Shown here: in pieces, positions 35,526 through 43,045 of the stretch | How positions within the stretch are numbered: position 1 is the stretch's first letter | Layout: every line of letters begins with the position of its first letter | Assembly (NCBI GenBank): GCA_018265615.1 | Contig: JABLYX010000005.1 | Location: 1 to 64,000 of the forward strand | Source: Lentisphaeria bacterium | Lineage (GTDB): Bacteria > Verrucomicrobiota > Lentisphaeria > Victivallales > Victivallaceae | DNA length: 64,000 nt | Reading direction: 5' to 3' | Translations under genes and position numbers: made by a program | Notes under the pieces: model-generated | What the model was told of the DNA's origin: nothing | Databases searched by the model: none | What the model saw: only the letters and a program-made list of their open reading frames with translations

Positions 35526-36107
35526 TCAGGGCCGTTGGCGGATGACCCGCGCGGGCGAGCCGACGGCGATGCTGCGGGGCGGGATGGAGCGGGTGACGAC
35601 GGAGCCGGCGCCGATGACGGAGCCGGTTCCGATGACGACTCCGGCAGTGATGAAGACGTTTCCCCCGATCCACACATCGTCTTCGATCGTAATGGGTTCC
35701 GGGTTGGTTCCCTGTTTGTGGATCGGAAGCGCTGGGTCGGCGAACACATGGTTGGCCGCGACAATCATGGTGTGTGCGGCGATGCGGACGCCGTTCCCGA
35801 TGCGGATGGGCCCTCCGCCGGGAGTTCCGACGATGATCGTGTAGTTCTGGACCGACGAATCGTCGCCGATGGAGACTTCACCCTGTACCATCGCGCCTGA
35901 GGCGAGGAGAGAGTGCTCCCCGATTTCGATCCGCCCGCCGCGCGGGTTCACGCGGGCGTCCGGCGCGATCTGGGCGGAGCGGGCGATGGCGACGTTCCTG
36001 TGACGCAGCGCGAGGCGGCGGCCGATCCACAGGCCGAACCGCTCGCAGAGCGTCCGGCCGCGCGGATAGGTGTTGCCGCCGGCGAACATATTGCCGAGAA
36101 TGCTCAT
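35526..36107 (-). CDS. Hexapeptide-repeat acyltransferase (left-handed beta-helix)
   Basis: This 193-residue protein has an N-terminal helical region (~1-45) and isoleucine-patch hexapeptides from ~46 (IAPDARVNPRGGRIEIG, VQGEVSIGDDSS, ITIEDDVWIGGNVFIT, GVVIGTGSVIGAGSVV), ending with IAVGSPARVI. This is the WbbJ/maltose acetyltransferase-type family that moves acetyl or acyl groups from CoA to sugars. Its ATG overlaps the TGA of the upstream lyase-like gene by four bases. It is the last gene of the pilin-heparinase operon; it probably acetylates a sugar product or intermediate. Confidence 0.88.
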   Translation of the reverse strand: MSILGNMFAGGNTYPRGRTLCERFGLWIGRRLALRHRNVAIARSAQIAPDARVNPRGGRIEIGEHSLLASGAMVQGEVSIGDDSSVQNYTIIVGTPGGGPIRIGNGVRIAAHTMIVAANHVFADPALPIHKQGTNPEPITIEDDVWIGGNVFITAGVVIGTGSVIGAGSVVTRSIPPRSIAVGSPARVIRQRP

Positions 36108-37279
36108 TGCCGCTTCGGAGCCTCCACTTCGGCCAGATAACTCAGGCCCTCTTCGAGCACGTTGAAGATCGCGCGTCTGCCGTCCGGCGAGAAGACCGGA
36201 TGATGGCAGACGCGGAACTCGTTGCGTCCGTTGCCGAACGCCTCCTTGCCCGGCACGCGGTTCGGGAAGAACGCCTCATCGATTCTGCGGTTGTGTCCGA
36301 TGTCCCAGAATTCGATCGTGCCGTCGTAGCTGTCGGTGACGGCGAGCATCGGGTCCGCGGGGGAGATGCTCGGGTGGCCGCCGCCCTTCGCGTCGCAGAT
36401 TTTCCGGAAGCCCGTGCCGTCGACGCCGACGGTCGAGAGAAAGTTCTGCGCGTAGCCGACGAGGTGTTCCCCGCCGGGGTGGAAGCTCCAGTGGACGCCT
36501 CCGCCGCAGAGGTCGAGCGCGAGGCGCAGATCCGAGAAGTCGCGGTTGCAGGTGAACAGATAGAGGATTTTCGGTTCGCCGCGCTCCTTTACGACGCAGT
36601 GGTTGCCGAAGTGGAACATCATGCGCTTCGCATCGCGGCTCCAGCGCACACAGTAACACATGAGCGTGAGTCCCGTCGGGGTGTTGTTCCGCTTCGCAAG
36701 CTCGCGGTCGAGTACGAGCAGCCGTTCGCGGTCGGGGTGCAGATCGAGAACCTGCTGCACGCTGAGCCGGAGGTTCGGCCGGTTGGACGCGAAGTCGTAC
36801 TCGAAGACGCCGTGCCCGGTGCGTTCCTCGAACGGGACCGGGGAGAGCGCGGGGTTGTAGACGCCGGTTCCGTAGCCGGCCGCGTAGAGCATGCCGAGCA
36901 GGCAGGAGACGACGGGCTCTCCGTCCGGCGGAGCGCCCTCCATCGCGCCGTCGATTGTGGTTTCCGTGCCGGTCGCGAGTTCGCGGCGCGTGATCTGCGG
37001 ATTCCGCAATGAGCCGTCCAGAAAATAGACGCTGCGGCCGTCCGGGCTCCAGCTCTGCCAGAAGCCGGTGTGGAAAAAATCGGATTCGACCGGATGGCGG
37101 CCGAACCGCGCTTCGATTTCGCCGTCCGGACCGACGACGAAGACTTCGCCTTCACGGGTCGCGAGATCCGCCCCCGCGAGCAGCAGCCGGCCGGAACCGT
37201 CCGGCGCCCACGGCGGCATGGTGTAGTAGCTGTGCAGTGCCCACAGCCCCGGCAATTTTACTGTACGGAGAAGTTTCAT
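36104..37279 (-). CDS. Seven-bladed beta-propeller protein, oligogalacturonate lyase-like
   Basis: This 391-residue protein has no signal peptide. It shows repeated blade motifs (WSPDGRSVYFLDG, HWSFHPGGEHLVGY, HPSISPADPMLAVT, HHPVFSPDGRRAIFNV), as in TolB-like and PL22 oligogalacturonate lyase propellers; length and the terminal H-H-P-x-F-S-P-D-G blade fit PL22. The start is fixed at 37279: it overlaps the upstream stop as ATGA. PL22 enzymes work in the cytoplasm on short unsaturated oligogalacturonides, which suits the locus. The assignment to PL22 is likely but not certain. Confidence 0.7.
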   Translation of the reverse strand: MKLLRTVKLPGLWALHSYYTMPPWAPDGSGRLLLAGADLATREGEVFVVGPDGEIEARFGRHPVESDFFHTGFWQSWSPDGRSVYFLDGSLRNPQITRRELATGTETTIDGAMEGAPPDGEPVVSCLLGMLYAAGYGTGVYNPALSPVPFEERTGHGVFEYDFASNRPNLRLSVQQVLDLHPDRERLLVLDRELAKRNNTPTGLTLMCYCVRWSRDAKRMMFHFGNHCVVKERGEPKILYLFTCNRDFSDLRLALDLCGGGVHWSFHPGGEHLVGYAQNFLSTVGVDGTGFRKICDAKGGGHPSISPADPMLAVTDSYDGTIEFWDIGHNRRIDEAFFPNRVPGKEAFGNGRNEFRVCHHPVFSPDGRRAIFNVLEEGLSYLAEVEAPKRQ

Positions 37280-39285
37280 GGCTGAACCATACTCCATTTC
37301 CCCGCCGTTTCAAGCAGCCTGACGGATTCTCCGGTGATTTTTTCCGTGATGAGGAAACCGGAGTTTTCGACGGCGAGCACCCACTCCTCACGCTGCCCCT
37401 TGAGCGCGATCCCCTCTTCGGTACGCAGATGCCACTGCGAAACCGGTCCGTAGCTGTCGAGCGCGATCGCATGGACGGCGGTGCGTCCGGTGCGGGCGGA
37501 ATGCTCCTGCCAGCGGAACTGCATGCCGCTGCCGGGGGTGCCTTCGCCCTTCTGTCCGGGGAGCGGGTGGTACGCATCGTGCACATGGCCGTAGAACGGC
37601 CCCTGTGGAGCGCTCTCTTCGCCGAGGTGGAAGAGCTTCATGCCGACGGAGCCGCGCCGGGCGACGAGACGGTCCGGCGGCAGGAGTTTCCATTCGAGTT
37701 CGCCGTCGCGATTGTTGAGCAGCCAATTCCAGACGGCCGTCACCGGCTCGCTGCTGTCGATCCGGTCGACGACGAAGAGGACGTGTTCACCGCAGAGGAT
37801 CGTGAAGCGCTCGAAGCGGGTGATCGGCGCGCCGTATGCCTCGGCGGCGTCGTTTCCAAAGGCGGTCACGTTTCCGCAGCGTCCGGCGAAGAGCATCTTC
37901 CCTCCGCGCGGCTGTGTGGGGCCGAGCGTCTTCTCCGGCCCGATTTTCCGCTGCGGGGTCGTTTTCTGGCCGAGTTCCGCATTGCCGTACCGGAAGACAC
38001 AGGTGTTGTGGCTGCCGGTCGCGCAGTCGAAGTGGTGCAGCCAGTTGCGGTAGCAGCAGTGGCCGGGGTCGGCCAGGAACCGCTCCTGCCCGTACGCGAG
38101 GATCAGGCTGTTCGCATCGCCGTGCAGATGGCCGGGGGCGCAGAGCCCTCCGGAACCGGCGCGGAAGCCGAGGATGGTCCGGGCGTTTTCCCAGTCGCTC
38201 CGCGCGACGCAGTCGCCGTTCGAGAACGCGGCCCACGGCAGCGGCTCGTTCCCGGCGGCGGGCGCGGCGGCGCATTTGTACAGCACGAGGCTCAGGAAGC
38301 CGTAACGGTTCAGGAAGCCGAAGCTGCTGCGGTCGAACGGCCCCTGCGCCGGAGTCGCCGTGTAGAGCTCGTCGAACAGCTGCCGTGCCAGAGCGGCCTC
38401 GGCGGGCATTTCGTCTTTCGCCCGGACTGCGATATGCATGAGCAGATCCGGATCCGGGCCGCAGATCGCGGCGCTGTCGTTGAAGTTCAGCGAGCGCGGG
38501 CGCGGGTATGGTCCCCAGCCGGAAAGCGGCTTGCTGTAGAGCAGACTGTGACGGAACCAGCGGACGGCTTTCGCATATGGCATCGCGCCGGGTGCGCGGC
38601 CGCTGCGGATCAGCGCCTCTCCGGTCAGCATGAGTCCGCGATAACAGTAGTTCGCGTACTGCAGCGATTCCCCGTAGCTGCCGTCCGGCTGGATGGCGTT
38701 CAGGCAGAAACGGTACTCTTCTTCCGCTTCATCGAGGATTGCTTCGTCATGCAGGACCGCTCCGGCGACGGCGAGCCCGGAGAGCAGGATGCAGCGCCAG
38801 TTCGCAAGGTGGTCGTTCCGTTTCAGCCATTCGCGGCAGAGCGGGACCGCCTTTTCACGCAGGGCATGCTCGATCCGCTCTTTCTCTTCCGCGGAAAAGA
38901 GCTCCGGGACGAGGTCGTAGACGATCGCGAGCCCCGCCGCAAGATGGGCGGTTTCGAGGTGTCCGCGCGGCGGCTTTGAAGCGTGGTCGCGGAAGAACGG
39001 GCCGATCCAGTCGTCGAGCGGCAGCTCCGCGACGTCGAGCGCCGCATGGCGCAGCCGCACCTTCAGACGGTCATCGGGGGCGACAGCGCAGACGAGCGCG
39101 GCGTCCGAGAGATATTCCAGGACGTGGTGCAGGAACTCCGTGTCGGTTCCGGCGCATTCGAGGCCCGGAGCCGTGCCGTACTCCTTCGCCCGGTTTACGA
39201 GCCCCCAGTAGAGGCTCGAGAAGACCGGGTCGGTATTGTAGGCGCGGACGGCGGCGCGTTCTGATTCCGTAAGAAAGAGTGACAT
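37276..39285 (-). CDS. Heparinase II/III-like protein (cytoplasmic or non-classical)
   Basis: This 669-residue protein has an alpha/alpha-toroid (~20-350; QPDGSYGESLQYANYCYRGL is the hallmark of the toroid's catalytic region) and a heparinase II/III-type beta-sandwich domain (~380-640; FRAGSGGLCAPGHLHGDANS, RYGNAELGQKTT, FVVDRIDSSEPVTAVWNWLL). No signal peptide is visible at MSLFLTESERAAV, unlike the paralogue at 39971. It may act on oligomers after uptake. It starts 3 bp after the RraA stop and ends with an ATGA overlap to the propeller gene. Confidence 0.78.
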   Translation of the reverse strand: MSLFLTESERAAVRAYNTDPVFSSLYWGLVNRAKEYGTAPGLECAGTDTEFLHHVLEYLSDAALVCAVAPDDRLKVRLRHAALDVAELPLDDWIGPFFRDHASKPPRGHLETAHLAAGLAIVYDLVPELFSAEEKERIEHALREKAVPLCREWLKRNDHLANWRCILLSGLAVAGAVLHDEAILDEAEEEYRFCLNAIQPDGSYGESLQYANYCYRGLMLTGEALIRSGRAPGAMPYAKAVRWFRHSLLYSKPLSGWGPYPRPRSLNFNDSAAICGPDPDLLMHIAVRAKDEMPAEAALARQLFDELYTATPAQGPFDRSSFGFLNRYGFLSLVLYKCAAAPAAGNEPLPWAAFSNGDCVARSDWENARTILGFRAGSGGLCAPGHLHGDANSLILAYGQERFLADPGHCCYRNWLHHFDCATGSHNTCVFRYGNAELGQKTTPQRKIGPEKTLGPTQPRGGKMLFAGRCGNVTAFGNDAAEAYGAPITRFERFTILCGEHVLFVVDRIDSSEPVTAVWNWLLNNRDGELEWKLLPPDRLVARRGSVGMKLFHLGEESAPQGPFYGHVHDAYHPLPGQKGEGTPGSGMQFRWQEHSARTGRTAVHAIALDSYGPVSQWHLRTEEGIALKGQREEWVLAVENSGFLITEKITGESVRLLETAGKWSMVQP

Positions 39286-39288
39286 GGC

Positions 39289-39951
39289 CTAGAAGTATCC
39301 TCCGTTGGCGACAACCTGGGTCGGGCGCATGCCGGAGTTGACCATGCCGCGGATCCCTTCCTCCTTGTCGAGCAGTTTTTCCGCCTTGACGAGCACATCG
39401 TATGCGATATCGGCCGGGACGCGGATCGCGCCGTCAATGTCGCCGAAGATCCAGTCGCCCGGTTCGACGACGATTTCGCCGATGCGGACCGGCTTCTGGT
39501 AGTAGTACATGCGGAACCGTCCGAGCATGCCGACGTTGCAGCGGTAGATGTTGAAGATCGGGAATCCCTGCGCGAGGATCGCATCGGTGTCGCGGATCCC
39601 GTTCACGAGCGCGCCGCGGCAGCCTGCGCGCATCGCGGCCATGGTCATGACTTCACCCCACTGCGCGGTGACGCGGTCGCCGGTGCAGTCCCAGACGACG
39701 ACCGAGTCCTCCGGGAGCGCTTCGAGCATCTGCGCACGCAGTTCGAACTCCCCGTCGGTCGTGATGTCGGGCGCGCCTTTGATGGTGAACGCCTGCCCGG
39801 CAAGCTTCATATGGCGCTCGAGCGGAGCGAACTCCGACGGCAGCGCCGCGTGCATCCTGTAGTCGAAACGCAGGATGTCGTTGACCGCGCCGGAGTAGAG
39901 CTTCAGATAGCGCTCGCGCATTTCGGAAACGGGGATCGGGTAAGATTTCAT
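39289..39951 (-). CDS. RraA-like protein (4-hydroxy-4-methyl-2-oxoglutarate aldolase / dimethylmenaquinone methyltransferase family)
   Basis: The 220-residue protein has the RraA family core: GALVNGIRDTDAI (Arg/Asp of the pyruvate/metal site) at ~115, GQAFTIKGAPDI at ~53 and EPGDWIFGDIDGAIRVP at ~162. Proteins of this family are either aldolases acting on keto acids or regulators of RNase E; the RraA regulator is shorter (~160). In a uronate locus, a keto-acid aldolase fits better. It lies between two heparinase-like genes with gaps of 19 and 3 bp. Confidence 0.82.
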   Translation of the reverse strand: MKSYPIPVSEMRERYLKLYSGAVNDILRFDYRMHAALPSEFAPLERHMKLAGQAFTIKGAPDITTDGEFELRAQMLEALPEDSVVVWDCTGDRVTAQWGEVMTMAAMRAGCRGALVNGIRDTDAILAQGFPIFNIYRCNVGMLGRFRMYYYQKPVRIGEIVVEPGDWIFGDIDGAIRVPADIAYDVLVKAEKLLDKEEGIRGMVNSGMRPTQVVANGGYF

Positions 39952-39970
39952 GGTATGGCTCCTTCAGAAG

Positions 39971-42016
39971 TTAGTCTGTTTGAATCGTTTCTCCCCCGAC
40001 GGTCAGTTTCTTCCCGTCAAAGGTGCAGGGCAATGGCTTTTCCCCCTTTTTCAGCGGCTGAAGCACTGTAAGAAGCGTGAACTCATTGACCGGGGCGGCG
40101 TTGGAGACGGTCAGCACCTTCGCGCTGCCGGGCCGGCCTTCGTGCTGTCCGCCCGGCGAATAGTCGCGTTTGGCGCCGTGCATGTAGCCGTCGACGACCC
40201 CGGTCTTGAGCGGCACGCCGGAGAAGCTCGAAACGGCGAGATCCGCCTTCGGCCGCTCCGCGAGGAATTCATTGGTTTCCGCGCCGGAGAGTCTGAGATT
40301 GCGGTCGCGGTTGTTCAGCTGCCAGCGCGCCGTATAGATGTGCGGCGCTTTCACGTCCTTCATCCGGTCGATGACGACGAAGAACTTTTTTTCGCGGTGG
40401 TACAGCACGGTCCGGGTCGCAGTCTCCGGCCGCTCTTCGTAGCAGAGCTTCGCGTCGCCTTCGAGGATGTCGAAGAGCGGGCCGGCTTCGGCGCGCAGGA
40501 GCCTGCCCTCCGGCCGCCCGACGGTCGCGTACTCCGGCGCTTTGCCCCAGCTTCCGCCGGTCTTCGGGAAGAGCTGGCTCCGGCCGTCGATGATCACCGT
40601 GTTGGCTGCGAGCGAGGTCAGGTCGTAGTCGTAATGGATCTGGCTGCGGTAGCTGGCCGAGTGCGGGGAGATGATGAAGTATTCCCCGTACGCGCCGAGG
40701 TTGACCGAGTTGCGTTCCGGCCGCTGGTGCGCGTAGCCGACGCGGGTCAGCCCGGCGGTGTAGAGCGAGAGCACGATCCCGTCCTGCTCCCAAGACGAAC
40801 GGATGAAGTTCTCGCCGTTTTCGAACCCCCGGACGGGCGGCAGCTTCGCCTCCTCCGGGGAGAGCGGCGGCGTATCCTTTTCATTCGCAAGGTGAACGAC
40901 CGCCCAGCGCCAGTCGGTGCACTGCCAGTAGTTCCGGATTCCGGAGAAGTATTGCCCCAGCCAGCTTGCGAGCTTGTCCCCCCGGATGTCCGAAAGCATC
41001 GCAAGCAGCTGCTGGGCGGGGCGTTCCAGATAGGAGTTGTCGCCGTAGACGACCCGCAGCGCCCGGTCGGCTTTGGCGGAGGCGTACAGATAGGGGTACG
41101 CGAGCCACTCCGGCGAGTTGCGCAGCCCCGATTCGTCGAAGAAGCTCGTGCGTTCCGCCGGGCTCATCGCGGCGACCGCCGGCATGAGGTTGTTCATCGG
41201 GTAGGCGAAGTAGCCGGTTCCCTCGCCGTAGCTGCCGTCGTCCTCCACGGAGCCGTTGACGAATTTCAGCAGCGCGGCCTTGCCGGTCTCGCGCGCTTTG
41301 TCATCGCCGAGATACTTTCCGGTGATGTAGGTCCCGGTGCCGACGATGGCGATGAAGTTGTTGACCGCTTTCGTGTCTTCGAGATAGTTCAGCATGGGGA
41401 TCAGCCCTTTTTCGCGCAGGGCGGTGCGTACCTCCGCGAGCTCTTCCGGCGTGAAAAGGTCCTCTGCGCCGCTCATGGCGCAGGATAGCTTCCAGGAGAG
41501 CTGCCCGGTTTCGATCATCCCCTGCGGCCGTTCCGGTTTGTAGCTGCGCAGCTCTTTGTGGCACCAGAAATCCATCGGCAGCCGGGCGATCTGCATGATG
41601 TGGTCGTGCAGGAATTTGCCGAGCGCCTCGTGGCCGGTCAGTGCGTAGACGATCGAGAGCGACTCCATCTGGAACGACCAGTAGATGTGACGGTCGAAGC
41701 CGCCCATCTTGAAGTACCAGTCGTTCAGGAGGTCGACGGCGAACTGCCGCCGCGATTTCCAGTATTTCCGCCCCATTTCGTTCTCTTCATAGAAGCGCGC
41801 GAGTTTCCGGAGCCCTTCCCGGTCGCCGTAGACCATCCCGGTTTTCATTGCGGCGACGCGGTTGTGATCGATCTTGAATTCATCGATCGAGTATTTCCGG
41901 AAGTTCTCCGGCTTCGGGGTCCGCAGTTCGCGGTAGATTTTCTGTTCGGCCGTCATCGTTGTGCATACTCCGAAAAACAGGGCTGAAATGAGGAGTGATT
42001 TGCTGAAACTATGCAT
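39971..42016 (-). CDS. Secreted heparinase II/III-like polysaccharide lyase
   Basis: This 681-residue protein has a signal peptide (MHSFSKSLLISALFFGVCTT). The alpha/alpha-toroid spans ~50-340, with VEDDGSYGEGTGYFAYPMNN as the toroid signature, and the beta-sandwich domain ~360-681 (QRPERNSVNLGAYGEYFI, YDLTSLAANTVIIDG, YHREKKFFVVIDRM, WQLNNRDRNLRL). It resembles the cytosolic paralogue at 37276 in domain order but not closely in sequence. It is exported and presumably cuts long chains, while the paralogue handles short products. It follows a pilin gene by 10 bp. Confidence 0.8.
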   Translation of the reverse strand: MHSFSKSLLISALFFGVCTTMTAEQKIYRELRTPKPENFRKYSIDEFKIDHNRVAAMKTGMVYGDREGLRKLARFYEENEMGRKYWKSRRQFAVDLLNDWYFKMGGFDRHIYWSFQMESLSIVYALTGHEALGKFLHDHIMQIARLPMDFWCHKELRSYKPERPQGMIETGQLSWKLSCAMSGAEDLFTPEELAEVRTALREKGLIPMLNYLEDTKAVNNFIAIVGTGTYITGKYLGDDKARETGKAALLKFVNGSVEDDGSYGEGTGYFAYPMNNLMPAVAAMSPAERTSFFDESGLRNSPEWLAYPYLYASAKADRALRVVYGDNSYLERPAQQLLAMLSDIRGDKLASWLGQYFSGIRNYWQCTDWRWAVVHLANEKDTPPLSPEEAKLPPVRGFENGENFIRSSWEQDGIVLSLYTAGLTRVGYAHQRPERNSVNLGAYGEYFIISPHSASYRSQIHYDYDLTSLAANTVIIDGRSQLFPKTGGSWGKAPEYATVGRPEGRLLRAEAGPLFDILEGDAKLCYEERPETATRTVLYHREKKFFVVIDRMKDVKAPHIYTARWQLNNRDRNLRLSGAETNEFLAERPKADLAVSSFSGVPLKTGVVDGYMHGAKRDYSPGGQHEGRPGSAKVLTVSNAAPVNEFTLLTVLQPLKKGEKPLPCTFDGKKLTVGGETIQTD

Positions 42017-42026
42017 GGCTTCCTCC

Positions 42027-42752
42027 TCACATGGGCCGGTTCAGGTTGTTGACGTTGTAATATTGCAGGAACCCGAGATCCCTTAGGAACTCCTCCTGTC
42101 CCTGATGGCCGCCGACATGGCCGTCGGCAAACAGGATGTTGGCCCGTTCGTTGTGGCGCGTGCTGATCAGCGCCTGTGTGCCGGTCGCGCTTGCGCTGAG
42201 GATATAGAGCTGTTCCCAGGCTGAGCCGGACTGCCGGATGCTGTCGGCGAGCAGGAGCCAGAGCGACGGCTTCTTCAGCTTCGCCTGGACGAGGTAACGG
42301 AAGCTGTTTTTGGAAAACTCGGCGTCCTCCGCTCCGGTGGTTGTGAACGATTTGATTCCGTAGATGTTGGTTCCGGTTTCCCCCTGTCCTTTGAAGGGGT
42401 CGGCGCTCGGGCAGACCGAGGTTGCGGTACCCGGCAGGTAGACGGCGGAATCCTCCTTCCACGGAGCGCTGTTGGTCGATTTCCGGCCGAGCAGCCACAT
42501 GAGCCATGCCCGTGAGGCTCCCGTCCCCCCGTGCTGGAGCGCGATGATTCCTTTGTTGTCGTCCGCATAGAGGGCGAAGGCTGTGCCGTTCTGCTTGAGG
42601 TTGTTCATGCAGGTGGTCGCCCGTGCCCGCTCGCGTGCCTGATTCAGTGCCGGGAGCAGCATGGCAGCCAGAATTGCGATGATCGCAATCACGACCAGGA
42701 GCTCGATCAGGGTGAATCGCATACGCATAATGCGCAGTATGTGAAACAGCAT
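42027..42752 (-). CDS. Prepilin-like protein, cassette F
   Basis: The protein carries MRFTLIELL then VVIAIIAILAAMLLPAL and NQARERARATTCMNNLKQ. The C-terminal motif is RHNERANILFADGHVGG. The start is uncertain: the ATG at 42752 has GGCAGGG just upstream and gives a 241-residue protein with a longer leader (MLFHILRIMRMRF); 42728 and 42722 are ATGs without a ribosome site. The leader region contains one copy of a 21-bp inverted repeat (42724-42744). It is the first gene of the six-gene operon that ends at 35526. Confidence 0.82.
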   Translation of the reverse strand: MLFHILRIMRMRFTLIELLVVIAIIAILAAMLLPALNQARERARATTCMNNLKQNGTAFALYADDNKGIIALQHGGTGASRAWLMWLLGRKSTNSAPWKEDSAVYLPGTATSVCPSADPFKGQGETGTNIYGIKSFTTTGAEDAEFSKNSFRYLVQAKLKKPSLWLLLADSIRQSGSAWEQLYILSASATGTQALISTRHNERANILFADGHVGGHQGQEEFLRDLGFLQYYNVNNLNRPM

Positions 42753-42975
42753 GAACCCTGCCACCCGCTTCAAAAGTGCGGCAGGCGCCGTAAAGCGAAA
42801 GCTTCCTGCCGCAGCATGCAGAGCAGGCGATGAAGCGTTGATCGCTCAAATAAAAAGAACCATAAAACGCAGACATGATAACTTTGCCGCCAGAAAACTT
42901 GTAACTATGTTTAATTAAAAGGAGTTGCATTATGACAAACTCAAGTGGCCACCATCACATACTGCGCATTATGCG
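42724..42975. repeat. Perfect 21-bp inverted repeat pair
   Basis: The sequence at 42955-42975 (TCACATACTGCGCATTATGC, plus a final G) is the exact reverse complement of 42724-42744; 210 bp lie between the arms. Each arm contains the dyad CGCAT-W-ATGCG. One arm is in the leader-coding region of the pilin gene; the other is in the intergenic region near the end of the lyase gene. Flanking bases do not match. Confidence 0.8.
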
Positions 42976-43045
42976 AAAATATGCTTCCGCAGCCGATATG
43001 AAGTTGTTTTTCATTTCATCCTCCGTTCCATTTTATGCTGCTTGA
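42932..43045 (+). CDS. Possible 37-residue small ORF containing the inverted-repeat arm
   Basis: GGAG lies seven bases before an ATG, and the frame encodes MTNSSGHHHILRIMRKYAS followed by a hydrophobic stretch, ending at TGA 43045. The HILRIMR part is shared with the leader of the neighbouring pilin gene on the opposite strand, through the 21-bp repeat. Its last 35 bp overlap the antisense 3' end of the lyase gene. It may be a real peptide, or the remnant of an inverted pilin 5' end. Coding potential is weak. Confidence 0.25.
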   Translation: MTNSSGHHHILRIMRKYASAADMKLFFISSSVPFYAA

